Both the position numbers and the translations under genes were made by a program. The notes under the pieces were generated by a model that worked only from the letters and a program-made list of their open reading frames with translations, ran no database searches and was not told the origin of the DNA. Of a DNA stretch of 64,000 nt, positions 11,501 to 24,476 are shown one piece after another; within the stretch, counting starts at the first letter, position 1; each line of letters starts with the position of its first letter. Source of the stretch: Rhynochetos jubatus (taxonomy: Eukaryota; Chordata; Aves; Eurypygiformes; Rhynochetidae). The DNA lies in NCBI GenBank assembly GCA_027574665.1, contig CM050651.1, positions 7,441,501-7,505,500 on the forward strand, read 5' to 3'.

Positions 11501-14500
11501 AGGTATTTCAGACTGTGGTGTTTTCCTATAAACCGAGCATTTGCTCTCTTCATTTTCTCCTGGATGTGACACCTTTACATGGCACTAGATGAGTTATGGC
11601 AGTTGTGACCATCAATCACTTCCCTGATTCTGCAGGAAGGGAAGGTGGCAGAGGGAAGCATTTTACAACTTCCTATGACGTGGGTGCAGCCATTCATGTG
11701 ATTTCTGGACCCTCACATGCCTCACTGGTTTGTCAAGGTAGTCAGTTTTGGTGGTCCTGTACCTCCTCGTTCATCCTGGAAATCATTATTTCCTACTTCC
11801 CTTTCATGCTGAAGTACTTCCTTCTTTTGGGAACAGTGCAGACAGGCAGTGTTTCCTTTTGAGATGTTTAGCTCCTGTGAGTACCTTCTGGTCAGGTAGA
11901 CCTCGTTCTCAGCTGTTTTCCTAGCTATAATTACCCAGACTCTGCCTGAAAACCACTGGGGCCGAGTGATGGACTGTTTCTGCAGAGGGGGGAGGTTGTA
12001 CTGGTTGTATACCAGGAGCTCTATAGAGTTGCCTCAGACCAGTTATTTTCCCTTCAGGATACTGAATCGTGTCTGTGGCTTCGCAGTTGTTGAGCTCTGG
12101 TGTGCTTCACACCATGGAGCTCTAGTGGCAAGGGACAAACATGGCTTTGTTCTTTGTTTCCTACAAATTTCATTAGTTTTAAGGGATTGCAAATTTGATC
12201 GTGAACCTATTTTGACATATATTCTTTGTTGATTTTTAAATTTCCATTCTATTAAATGGTTTGACAGTTAAAAAGTTAGCCATGGAAATCATAGTCTACT
12301 GTAACTAAATACATGAAATCAAATAATAAAATTATGGGGGAAAACCCTGAAGACATTTATAAAGTAATATAGAAAAATGTAAGTCATTTGAAGAAACACC
12401 AAAGCATGGTGTAATTCATAATTATGTTAGTCAAAAAACTATGAATTGTTTTTATTAATAGAAAAAACCCCAATTATGTCTCCTAGACTAAGCAAGTATC
12501 AGAAAACCTTTTCTCCAGAGATCTCCATCATGTGCAGAAGCACTGAAGGCAGTATCCTCCGTGATAAAGGTTTCCTTCTCTGCCTTTCAAGAACAAGGAA
12601 CAAATGTATGTATAGCAACTTCTTGGGTAATAAATTTTAGGTGCTTTGTATTTGATTGGAGTGGAAGGGGTTAGACATAGGCATTTGGACTCAGCCAACT
12701 AAAATGGGTCATAGGCTTATGTTTGTTCTTGAGCAAAATGCATGAATTTTCTTCACGTGTTTGGAACATTATACCTTGAGCTTCCTAAAAAATGTGTGAC
12801 ACTACTGGATCAAATAGTTTTAAATGGTTTCTGGAAAAGTATTTTAACTCAGAGTCTTAGTTATCTCTTTTCCTTTTTTCTTAGTGTTATTGAACGGTGT
12901 TCTTTAAATTCATATTTTCATTTTTCTCCCTGCAGACCTGAATGGGTCATGTCGATGTTGTTTATCATTAAATGGCATCAAGTGAATATGCAACTTATAG
13001 AAAGATGTTTGCTTGCTTTTTTTTTTGTGCTTACCATAATCTAACTACAGGTTCAGTTAATTGGAAGTTAAACCTGGAGGCATTTTTCTTACTTATCGAT
13101 TCCTTGAAAACCTTGCCTAAGTTGCTTGGGTAATGTAATGAACAATGTATTTGAACAGAATAATAAACAATTTAATCAGATCAAATAATTTTCAAGCAAA
13201 CCAGATACTAACACGTTTTAGCAAAGATCCAATGAAGTGTTTAACTTTCTAAGGAGAGAAAAATATGTGCATCTTCACTGTTCAATTATGATGATGAAAA
13301 ATAAAAATAAAGAATTAGTAAGAGAGCAATCTTATGGTTCTTTCTACCCATCAAAATCCTGGACTGCTACAAATCTCAGAAGAAAGCCTTTTCTCACAAG
13401 AGTTGTTAGAACAATACTAAATCAGTTGCTGGCCAAAATGAACCTCTGAAGTTTTGGAAGTTCATAAAATGTTAAGTATGCATTTCTTAGACCGTTTCTG
13501 GTTGTTCTGGAGGACAGCTTAATCTGTCTTCTCGTCAGCACTGTTTTTTGCTCACTTTCCCTAGGGAATATTCTACAATATATTTCCTTTGACATGTAAT
13601 ACGACAGCAGTTCAGTGTAATATCTTGCAAGGTGATAGCGTGAATTATATAGAAGAAATGTTTTGCATCAAGGTTTTGGTTATTTCAGGAAAAGTTAACA
13701 GTTAGGTCTAGAGACTAAAACCCTTAAAATTCCTGAATGCTGGCCGAAGTAGTGAGTGCAGGACCCTTTTATGCACTTTCAGTTTTGAGAAAGCAAAAGC
13801 AGAAACCTGAATGGAATGCTGAAATGATTATTCGAGCTCATATGGATGAAGAGCTGCTATAAGACCCATCTCAATTTTACCTTTATTTTGCTAAACTATA
13901 TATAGATTAGGCACAGTCATGTCCATTAGTAATTTCTGTCTTCCTCTCATGTAAGCATAAAACTAGTTTAACAGAGTTTCCTGGGAAGAGCATGATGCAT
14001 CCAAAACACACAAGTCCTCATCCAGCTTCCTGTCTGTAGGTAATGCTGCAGTCATTTTGGATTAGTGATAAACGGTCATGAAATTGGAAACAGGTTCTCC
14101 CAGCTTTACACAAGAATCTGCAAAAACATGAATACTTGTACCCAGAAAGTGTGATTCCAATTCAAACATCATAAAATAATATACAGTGCATGCTTAACTG
14201 CATGCAGGGCCATAAGAACATATTAAATGACATTGCCAGATGCCAAAGACAAATATGGTTTCAGCATTCAGATGTATAGGAACCTGGAGGAGGCTATGGC
14301 TTAACTTGAACTACTGTCAGGGCTTTATTTCTGTAAAATTACTTTCTTACCCCATCACTTTCTGCCTTTATTTTCTGTTATCATTCCACTTGTTCCTGGC
14401 ACATAGGTCGCGGTGTTGTATCGTATGTCTGAGAAAGCTCCGATACAGCCTGAGCTCTGTTCAGCTGTGCTGGCTGTGCCACCTCTTCTCTCCATCCCTC

Positions 14501-15282
14501 GAGGACTTGGAGTGGGCAAGTCCCTCCTGGAAGCGCTGGGTGATAGAGGTACTGGGGAAGTCCTCATCAAGGTTAATGTAAAATGTGTGGGGTTTTCCAC
14601 AGACTGAGCAAGTGAATTGCCACCCATGAGCTTTCATCTGAACAGGTTTCATTTTCGCAGACAAGTTATGTGAGATGGGAGGTATGAGAGAGGAGAAGGT
14701 GGACACAGTCATCTTCAGCTACTGTGGTTTCTACAGGGTACTGCTGGGATCGCAAAATCGATGATCAGAAATGTTGACCCGAACACCAGCCCTATGAAAT
14801 TTGAGAGAAAAACACAGGTACAGTGAGTAATTCATACTATTCGTTATTCTAAGGACTTTGAGTGTGAAACTGTATTCCAGTTTAAAATCCAAACTAAAGA
14901 CACATGTCGTAATTGAATTATGCAAGTTGGGAAGGAATAAACTGAGAAATTACTCTTGGTATCTCATAAAAAAATTGTTGGGGGGGGTGGGGGTGTGAGG
15001 TGTCATTTGCCAGCACATAAATCTGAACGCTGACCCAAGTGCTGGTCACCCACATCCCTGGCCAGCGTTCCTGCAAGCTGGTGAGTGAGTCAGTGTTTCA
15101 GCCTTTTGGTTTTCCCTCATAATCTGCTGTAAGAGCTCCTTTACTTTGCAGCAAAACTTTGAAATTTCTTGCCAGAAGCTTTCAACATGAATGGAAATAT
15201 CAATTGCCTGGGAACAGATTCGTATTTTGTCTTGGACACTCCTCCTTTCTAGATGCAATTTTGTCTCCCAAAGTTAGTTTCC

Positions 15283-15304
15283 AAAAAAAAAAAAAAAAAA
15301 AAAA
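15283..15304. repeat. Poly(A) run of 22
   Basis: An uninterrupted A22 is followed by GAGAAAG. I looked for a retrocopy upstream of it (an AATAAA signal, flanking direct repeats) and saw none, so I call it a simple repeat. Confidence 0.85.
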
Positions 15305-16104
15305 GAGAAAGAACTCAGCCAAACATGCCCCTGTGGTTTTCTTATGAAGCAGGAGGAGAAAAGTAATCATAAACCAAATCTTTACGGCCGTGTACTTCAA
15401 CACTGTGAGATGGATTTTCTGCACCATTTGAATAGTCCAATTTTTTCGACAGTATCTGATTACACAGATACAGTTGGTATGGGAGGGATATAGAAAACTT
15501 GTGCTGTTAGTGGTAAAACGCCATCTCTCAAATATACCTGTCATGTTATTTAGGAGAACCATTCTACTATCGCTGTATTTTCTTTCACGTACAACAGCAA
15601 TGGCAGCAGCACAAAATGTTATTTCACAGTTAAATTTCAGATTTACTTTAATAACCTCAAACAATTCTCTCCAGATAATGCCTTCAATTGTGTCTGATCT
15701 TAGATATTTATCTTTAAAATGTTTTTGCTCAAATAGACATGCTAAATATTTGTGGAGTTAATAAGTCATTTCATACCAGATTTCTGGTTTTGGTATCATT
15801 GGTGGTATTTCTGCGCTTTTTACTATTTCAGGCCAGCTTTTTTTACCTACCTTGTCCCTTATCTGCAAGCAAAGCAGTTCAGTTTTGCAAGAATAACAGA
15901 GACCTTTCTTCAGGATTTTATTACTCGGATTTTTTGATTCCACTCTTATTCCCAGAGTAATGAGTTTGAATGAGTTAACTGTTAAGATAGTTACGATATT
16001 ATCATAGTTTCTGGTTCCAGTGACCTCTGAATATCAACTGTAGATTGAGTTGCATTGATATTACTGAGGGATTCATTTTACCTGAGGCCTTTTTTTCAAT
16101 CTAG

Positions 16105-16159
16105 AAAATAAAAATCCAACACAACCAAGAGCAACAAAAATCCCAGCTCCCAGTTGCAG
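16105..16159 (+). other. Candidate small exon (unconfirmed)
   Basis: The upstream tract CCTTTTTTTCAATCTAG is a good 3' splice site, and the segment ends TTGCAG followed by GTAAGC, close to the ideal 5' splice site. The 55-base block is open in two of three plus frames. One of them gives a basic, proline-containing peptide (NKNPTQPRATKIPAPSC). The block is short and A-rich, so both open frames could be chance. I do not recognise the peptide with confidence. Confidence 0.2.
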
Positions 16160-16837
16160 GTAAGCTCTGAGGGACTAGGTTGCACTTGCAAAGCTAAATA
16201 AATAAACAGAGGAACCGCTGGCTAGATTCAATGAGCCATACTTAGACGTTCACAAAGCCACCGTTGAAGTGCTGTTTTTGCAGAACCACCACGCTCTGCA
16301 GGTCATAAGGACAAACTAGGCCCATAAGGGAAAGCGTTTTAGGTTAAAAAAAAATACTAAAACTGTGCTGATTTGGGTATGCATAATCTTTATGCTGCTG
16401 CAAGCACAAAATGCAGTAGCTCAGGCAGCATGCTTTTTGTCAAACTGCTGGCCTGCTTTTCTTTAGGGGATCTGGAGGCGTACAAAGCTGTGTATATGGA
16501 ATTCCTCATATCTAAAGCTTTCCGTCCTTTGTTGCGTCTCTGCTGCGGATGCAGCTTGTACTTACTGCACTGGTGTAACCTGCAGTCTAAATGGATGGAC
16601 TAACCAGTCCGAAGGGCGTCATCTGGGGTGGGCTGGGAATCTCCCTGCAGTACCAGGTGCTGTCTCTCAGCTGCTTGGTCTGAAAATTGCCCCTGTTTCT
16701 CATCCACTGTGAACCCCAAAGTCACCCGCCTCAGTGAGAGAGGGGCTCAGCGTGGGTCTTGGTCACAGCTCTGGCAGCGATAGTCATCAGCGAGAGATCA
16801 AGAGAGCAAGGTCAGTGAATCTCCTTGCTGGATTTAG

Positions 16838-17021
16838 TAATTGCCAAGACTTTTGTGGGCTTCTGTCATTATTCCTAGAACTTCAGCCATAGCAGCATTT
16901 TTCTTGAAGATCAGAGACATGGCAGGAGGTAAGGGCGACCAAAATTCAGGACTGCACTTAGAGTTACCCATATTAGATGTTCTGGTTTTGAGGTCTCTGC
17001 AGCATTTCTTCCTCGCAGGAG
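16838..17021 (-). other. Candidate minus-strand terminal exon (unconfirmed)
   Basis: Read on the minus strand, TCTTCTTTTATTCACAG precedes an open frame of about 60 codons that ends in TAA at about 16838. The frame holds residues such as KKCCRDLKTRTSNMGNSKC near its start. The acceptor is good but there is no recognisable domain, and an open frame of this length is not rare. Confidence 0.15.
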
Positions 17022-20000
17022 CTGTGAATAAAAGAAGATAAGAAAGTATTTCAGTCATGTATTTTAAAAGAGAGAGAAATATTTCTTGATTATGTGATTA
17101 CTTTTTCTGTTCCTGAGAAACTGGTGTAACTAATACTGATTTCTTTTGCTTTGCATTTGTAATCACTGGAGAGGCTCTGGCGGTGGAATTTTAACCCTTC
17201 CTTCTCTTGACAGGCTTTACCCTGACCTTAATGTTTCCCATGGGAAATAAGAGAATTTGCTTAATCTCTTTGTATGTGGCTAGCCATGGGTTATTGAAAA
17301 TGACCTGTTGTTATTGTGCCAATGAATAAAATGTCACAAGTAATTTTGGCAGGACGAAAGAGCAAACTAATTGAAGGACTAGTCAGTGAAAGTCAGAAAA
17401 ATCTCATCTGTTTTTAATATCTACCAAGGCTCAAATTCAGCTGTTATTTCACATATCAAGATGTAAAGTCTGAAGTATACACACCTCCTTCCAGTACTAC
17501 CTATGACACAATTTTTATAAAGTTGTGTGAAGCAATCTGATCAATAATCAAAGCCATCAAGGTTAGCACTTAAAGGCCCATTACGTTGCTAATTCTTGGT
17601 TTGGAAGGAACCTTAGACTTTTGAAAGGAACAGGCTTTTCTTTAAGAGATTGTTTTTAGGGGATATCTAGGAAAAAAAGATTAGCAAAACCATTTTGCAA
17701 CGGGCATTGTAGGATTATGTATTTATGAATCCCCAGGCCACATGTTGCATGGAGTTGCAGCAGTTCCTTATCCTTAGAGATGGCTGCTCATAACTTAAGA
17801 ATGTGTAAATATAGAACACTCCCTGAATAAATGCCATTGTTAGGAGCCAAGGGCTCTGCAAGTTAACAATGAGTTATTGTTGCTGTTATTGTTTATGATA
17901 CCTTTTAATGGAATCGAAGAACCAAGACGAAGCAGCTCTACACAGGAACGGACTTTTTACAGTTTGCACAGAGGCTGCACTCGGTCTGCAAATTGTTTAC
18001 TGGTAAATGACATCATTCTGCTATCTACACGCTCCCCAGCACCTTTTGATTTATAAAATCCCAATGGACTGAGGCCTTTTATTTCTTTCACAACTTTCAA
18101 AAAGGGCCTGACTAATGGAGAATTGCAGACTTCCATTTCATGTGAGGTTCCTGCCAGTTTATACCCTTTATTCTTTTAATGTGTGTCATGAAAATAAAGC
18201 TGCTACCTCCATCAAGATATTCTGAAGAACGAAGTGTGAGGACAAATTCTTTTCGGCGTTACACCAAGGCGGTGTGACTAACTTCTAAAGGGCTATACGA
18301 TGTAACTGGGAGCAGTTTGGCTTTGGCTGTATAGTGTGTATATATACAATAGGGATGAACGGAAAAGTCAGCAAGGGAATATTTTAGGCTGAGTGTGAGG
18401 AATTGTTTCTTTACAGTGAGATCTTTTATGACAGAGAATAGTCTCTGGAGGAAAATGGTGGGAGCTCCTTAACACAAGTCACTGAAAACTGGACGAACCT
18501 CTAGGAGCAGAGTGTGGAGCAGTCTTGCCTTTGCAAAGACACGAACTAAATAGCTACGAGCTCTTTTCCATCCCCAGTTTCCATGAAAGAGAGATGGACA
18601 GATTGATAACCCTTGACGCGGTTTTAGCAGTGTGCTACCAACGCAGCTCTTACGCTTGCCAGCCCAGGTTTTCAAAAGACGTTTGGACAACTCTGTCTGA
18701 AATGGTTCATAAATTACACTGCATCATGCCAGCAAAACATTGCACTTCAGGGAAGTGGCTTCAGCAGCGAGAAGTCAGTATGCCCACCATTGTCCTGGCC
18801 ACGGCTTTTTTTTTCTCTCGGGCACCTGGGTGCTCGTGAAAGAGCCTCCTGTGAACTGATGAAAGAGAGGTCACTAGGTACCTGCCAAACACCACCCAGA
18901 CTGAGCCTGTCTGTCACTGTCTCTCGCAGCTGCTCTTAAAAGTGCCTGGCTTGGCACTCATCTTTAGTTAGTTTCAGAGTAGTCAGCGTGCCTTGGCCCC
19001 ACCAACTTCACCTCCATAGTGGAGAGGATTTATTTACTTGTAGGGAGGGAATAGGGAAATATTAGAATGAACTGTGAATGAATTGGAAAGAAGTTTCTGC
19101 CTGACCAAAAAGGTAAGGAAGCTTAGAAATCATATGGAAACATTTCTCACTGCTGGTGTGGACCCTTTTATTTTATAGAGAATTTATGCCACATGATGTT
19201 TGCTTCCTTTTTTTTTTTTTGTTTGCTTCCTTTTTTTTTTGTTTGCTTTTCACAAATCCTTTAAAAGTAGTTTGCGAATACTGATGAAAACCAGTGGCCT
19301 ATGCTCACCAACAGCCACGAAAGGAAAGAGCTAGGTGTGGACACTTGTTCTGTATAGTGAATTTTTATCAGGATATTTCTAGGTTTTCTTTTCTGTCATC
19401 TCACTCCCATCAGTTCTAGTTTTTGAAGTTGATAACTCTAAGTTATATTTAAGCAGTGTGTCTCAACAGAAAAATTCTGGGCAGCTGCTATTAGTTTTCA
19501 ATCTCTGCTTCTGGATGAAAAAGCTCCCCTGCTGTTGTCCCAGCTGAGAGGCTCCAACAGCAGGCAAGGAAAGAGGGAGGAGTGACTGCTGCTCTTTCAG
19601 CAAAGACTCCTCATTACTACAGGACAGTAATTAGTGGTTTATGCCATGTGATTTTTCTGTTCTTATTAAAGATTTGGCAAGATCTAACTTCTTTTCAAAG
19701 ATTTGTATGATTCACTTGGATTTGAGGAATCCTTTTGGCATCTCTGAACACACGACAAAGCTGCTGCTAAGCTCTGTCTCTCCAGTGCTGTCAAAGGGCA
19801 TTTCTGTAAAATGTGTGTAGAGCACATGGCGGGGTGATGTCAATAAACACGAGGGGAAATAAAAGGTAGTCATTGCCAGTTGTTCTGTTGGACGTAATTA
19901 TTTTGAGAATAGATACCAGGCGGTATATGATACACCTCTGTGATAATTATCTATAAGAGATTGAATAGAAGCTGTTTCAGCTCAGGTGTTGGTGATGGTG

Positions 20001-20022
20001 ATATTTTCTTTATCTCTTTCAG

Positions 20023-20124
20023 GTGGATAATCTGTTGGCTGTTGACATTAATCTCTTACTCCTGTTCCGTGGCTTATCTGGAAATCAGGATATATACCAC
20101 TGCTGAAGTGGGATAAAATACCAG
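20023..20124 (+). other. Candidate non-coding exon (unconfirmed)
   Basis: TTTTCTTTATCTCTTTCAG precedes the block, and it ends CCAG followed by GTAATT. The 102-base segment has a stop in every plus-strand frame. If it is an exon it would belong to an untranslated region or a long non-coding RNA. Confidence 0.15.
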
Positions 20125-23100
20125 GTAATTTTTTTTTTTCCTTTTAATTTTATGTAAAACATGTTTGGCATTGGTATCAAGAAACTGTAAATTTGGTTAT
20201 TTAGTGAAACAAGACTCCAAGATCGTGCTGTGATGGAACAAGATATAGCCAGAAAGACTCAGCTGAAGGGTGTAAGGTATGAGGGAAAAGAGAGGCAAGG
20301 ATGTTTTCTGCAAGACACAGTGTACTGGATTAATCTTGGAGTAAGAATTCTTACCTTTTTTTTTTTTTTTTATGAGAGAGACACTTAATGGTAACTAATT
20401 CCATGTTTTAAAAGAATGTGAAGGGGGGGTGGGGAAATTGCAAGGTACTCAAGTGAAAATGATGTGATTGTTTACTACCTTTATTAGAAATGTTCACAAA
20501 CCCTCTAATTAATCAGATTCAAGGTTTAGGGCCATAATTCAGTGCTAGCAAGGGTTCTAGGAAGACCGCTGCTGCTTATTGCTGTCATTCAGGCACTCTC
20601 AGATGAGCTGAGAGACATCTGCTCATCTTATTTCATTTTCAATCCTTAATTCAAAACGGTACTTTTTAGGTAAAAAGAGAAAGAAATTTGGAAGAGGAAG
20701 CAAAGGTCTTAACTGATGAATAATTATTATTACAAAAATACTCAATAATTATCATACAGAACTGATAGGACATAAACTGTGCTGAAAAATCCCCTCACCT
20801 CGTTAGGTAACCTGCCAAAAGCTGAATATATCCTAATATGTCATTTGCCTTATTGTACTCATTTAAATACCAGGAACTAATACAAGGCGGGGGGAGGGTG
20901 AATCTTCGATCAAACTATTTTTGGTTGCCAGTGTGTGACAAGGAACTTTTTCCAGTGCACTGGGGTAAAGAAATGGGCAAGGAGAAGGGAAGCTTGGTAT
21001 AGCTCCAAAAAGTCTTTTTTTTTTTTATGGCACAAGCCATGCACTGTGGAATTAGTTGGGAGCAAAAAAAATGATCACCACCCTGACTGTCCTGGCAATT
21101 TTGCTTTTTGGCAGAGATGCTGGGAAAGCTTTCCAGCTGTGGAATCATGGGAGAATCACTGGCTGGGAAAAGGCCTGGAAAGGACTAGCACACGTGAGGA
21201 AGAGGACCCTTTGCTCTAAGAGGGTATCATTGGAGGGCTTGACACAGCCAGTCCTGCTGCTGCGTGAGGTTATACTGGGAATTGTGCTGTGGATACCAAC
21301 AGGTTGGAAGGAGTACTCTTTGGGAAGACTTCTTCAAGCCTCTTCAAAAGGCTTTACATTTTCCTGGGGCAAAGTAAATCAAAATCATCCATGGCAGCAA
21401 AATGAAGTATTTTGAGTCTGTTTTATGAGCCATCTCTCCCTCCCTCAGGCTTTCTGTCCATACATATCTCTGTGTAACCTACTTTGAGTGCACAGTATTT
21501 GAGCTCTAACACCATTTGAAAGCGTTACACTTGGCGTAAGCCAGAATTTCTAGCATGTCAGATAAAGCCTGGGTCCTTTGGAAAGAGGAGATGCCAGTCA
21601 ATCTGGTTTGGAGTAGGGGTTATGTATCATTTGTAAGTTTAATCATATCTCAGGGTTTTGAAATAATGTCCTTGGGAGCTCAGCCTGCTGTTTCCATCAG
21701 CTGACTGGCTCTGAGCACTGGGAAGCAAATAATTTTGGGATCATCTCTCCCTCCTTTGCAGAAGGTGTTACGACTTAGGAGAATACAAACAGAGCTTGAT
21801 AGGTTGCAAATGGCTGAAGATTTCAGTTTTCAGATGGGCTATGACCTTTGAGTAATATCGTGATAAACAGACAGCAGTCCTGGTGGGCCTCATTTCACAG
21901 GAGTGCCTCAGGCACGGCAGATCTGTAGAGGTGGAAGACTCTGATCCTGGAAACATTTCTTCAGCTGATAAAATTCCCTTGGTCCTCCAAGCTCTGCCCT
22001 TGCACGTGTCCCTGAGCGTGTGGGGTTTTGTGAGTCCTGAGAAACTCAGGGTTTGTCATCCACGGAGCCAGCTGAATGATCCACACGCCGCTGTGCTGCT
22101 GCCTCGGGTGGCGAGGGGTGCCTGTGGGCGCGTGCTTTGATGCGTGTGCGCTGCTGAGCCCGGGGCAAAACACACCACTTCAGCTGGCCTTCAGGGAAGA
22201 GTGTGTGGCATTGCCCTCTTTATACAATAGCTGCCAGTACGCATACCTTCTAAACCAGGAGAGGTCTTCTCCCACACTTGCTCTTTCTTACAGTGGTACA
22301 CTGTGCTAGGCAAGAGCGCGTTTTCCCCTTTCTGTAGAAGCTCGGACATAATCATGTAAGAGTCACTGGACCAAAGGGACTTGCTCATCTGGACTGGAGC
22401 AAGTTTAGGTTTTGATCCCTGCTTTGAGAACTCCTTAGAGATGTTCTCCAAGGACTTGCTTAATAGAGGATGCATAGGCAGCCCTTGGTGCTGGGGTTGG
22501 AATACAGATCTCCCCAATGCCTGGTGGCTGAGAGAGGAATAAATTCATTAAAACAGAAAGAAAAAGTGCATTGACAAATTGAGAAGCATTCATGTGCTAT
22601 CGAAAAAGATGCTAACTAATCAGCTGGAGAGATTGTTGAGGGCAATCTAAATTAGGGATTGAAAATAATCGAAAATAGATTAAGTTGAAAACAAAGGAAG
22701 AGTCTTTAATTAGGCTATTGGGCAGGGAAAGAAAGCTTGTAAACAGGTCTTACTGCTTAGTTTAAATGACTGATTCTAGCATCTATTTTTTTACCTGGAT
22801 ACATCTGTCTTCTTTTAGAGAGGATGTGGATGTGCAAGGCAAAGAATTAGTAAAGTTTCATAATCTTGTATTTTAATAATACCTGTCTGAACAGCTGGGG
22901 ACTGTTGTGCCCTGCATGAGAAGGAAAATGATACTGGTGCAAGGAGAAAAGAAATACTGCACTGTAGAGAAGTGTTCTCAGTTGGAGAATCAACCTGATA
23001 CCAAGAGCCTGCAGACTCTGCAGCTGATGATATCATTACAGTGCAGTGCTGCCACCCTGGCACTGAATTCTCTGTTAAATTATTAAGAAAACAAAAATAT

Positions 23101-23667
23101 CGAACAGATTTTAAAAAAGCTACTTAAAAGTGAAAGTGAAAATTAGGAAATACAGGAGTACCTTGAATATTTTCCTTGATAGCTTCTTACAGACAGCTCT
23201 TCTCATTACTGCTGATCTAGTCTTCTTTCCTCTTCATTGCTGTTGAAAAGATTATTCTTAGGAAATAAAGACATACTTTGGGATTTTTGTAGGCAAAAAT
23301 AAATACACAGTGTCCTCATGAAGTAATGAGTGAATAGGATCCTATTCTAAATATTTTGCAAGAGGGAGATGGAGTAGGAACTGAGGCACAGGCAGCAAAA
23401 CTCGTTTTCTGAGGTCAGCCAAGAGGGAGGCAGTAGGAGGTCTGAGGGCTCCCTGCCCCGTGAGACCAGACCCTCCGCAGAAGGTATAAAACGCTACTCA
23501 GGATTTAGACTAAAGCTTGTATTTGATGTGGTGGTTATAAGTGAGGCTGAGACATCATGAGATAGACAAACATGCATGTTATGGCAATATGAGTAAACAT
23601 GTAAATACCCAACCTATAGTTCTTAAAGGTCTTACGTCCTGCCAGACCCTAAAATAATAGCATAATT

Positions 23668-23730
23668 AAAAAAAAAAAAACAAAAACCAAAAACAAGCCT
23701 CAAACCCAAAAACCCCCAAAACTCAACCAA
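23668..23730. repeat. A/C-rich low-complexity tract
   Basis: A run of A is followed by CAAAAACC-type units. It is the complement-strand equivalent of the T/G-rich tracts seen elsewhere in the window. Confidence 0.8.
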
Positions 23731-24423
23731 ATACTTAGCGATACATTTCTGCCATATTGTAGTGCGTTTATAAAGACACTGCTGACTTTAATGATGGTTT
23801 CTTTGGAGTAGAACGTAAAATAAGAAACCCATTAAAAATTGTTTCATTCTCATTCTTTTTTCCCTGCTTTAGAAAACCTTATTTTCAGTTCAAGGTTAAA
23901 CTGTCTTCATCTAATTCTTGGCTGTATCACTTTATATTAGTATTTATCAGCATGAAGAAAGCTTTTAGTGTTAACAGCTGCAATTTGTAAAGTAATTGTT
24001 TTCTAAGGCAAGCTATTTTTCAAAAAAAAGCCAGTTCCCCTTTCTGCAATGTGCCTATCTAAATTTTAGAGGGAAATCAGGAACTTCGATTTACATGGGA
24101 AATAATATACAAAATAATGGGTTTAGGTTACTCTCCAAGTGCCCACAAAAACTCATGAATTCAGTCCTGTTGTTTCTGAACAAGCAAATTTAGATTCTGG
24201 GCTTTAAAAACACCCCACGAAGTTATGCTTAGCAAGACAGAGGAGCTGCTGAGCTTTTCTAGATACATATCTCTCAAACTTCTAGAGCAAGAAGCCCTGA
24301 AAATGGAGCTAGGCTACAGCTATGTTTTCTGCTTTTCAGCAAATTTGTTGAACTTACATCCACCTCCTTCTCCTGGGAGTTGGTAGGCTGCAAAATTAAC
24401 AGCAAGATACATTTTCTTCACAG

Positions 24424-24476
24424 GCAGTTGAAGCAGAGTATAAGGAAGCCCGAAGCAGTGCCAAAGACATCCTCAG
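24424..24476 (+). other. Candidate small exon (unconfirmed)
   Basis: ACATTTTCTTCACAG precedes the block and it ends CCTCAG followed by GTGTGT. The 53 bases are open in two plus frames; one gives a charged, helix-like peptide (AVEAEYKEARSSAKDIL). The donor is weaker than those at 16160 or 50402. I know of no match. Confidence 0.15.

Larger units (their letters stand above)
8578..20022. other. Non-coding sequence, mostly unique
   Basis: No gene is supported. The stretch contains an AT-rich patch (about 9160-9235), an uninterrupted A run of 22 (15283-15304), a G-rich run of eight G then T then five G (about 14980-14993) and a tandem TTTGCTTCC/poly(T) duplication near 19200-19245. Two splice-bounded blocks are described separately (16105-16159 plus strand; 17021-16838 minus strand). 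The sequence around 17790-18080 is free of obvious repeats and looks compositionally balanced, but I cannot judge conservation without alignment. Confidence 0.55.

Noticed and set aside
14461..14712. Minus-strand frame containing a CSVCGK zinc-finger-like motif
   Set aside because: Only one CxxC pair is present, with no histidine pair at C2H2 spacing and no second finger. The splice context is poor, so it is most likely coincidence.
15200..15664. 154-codon minus-strand open frame
   Set aside because: It crosses the A22 run at 15283-15304, giving polyphenylalanine, and has no recognisable motif.
20341..20354. 14-base perfect palindrome GTAAGAATTCTTAC
   Set aside because: It is short enough to arise by chance and has no surrounding structure.
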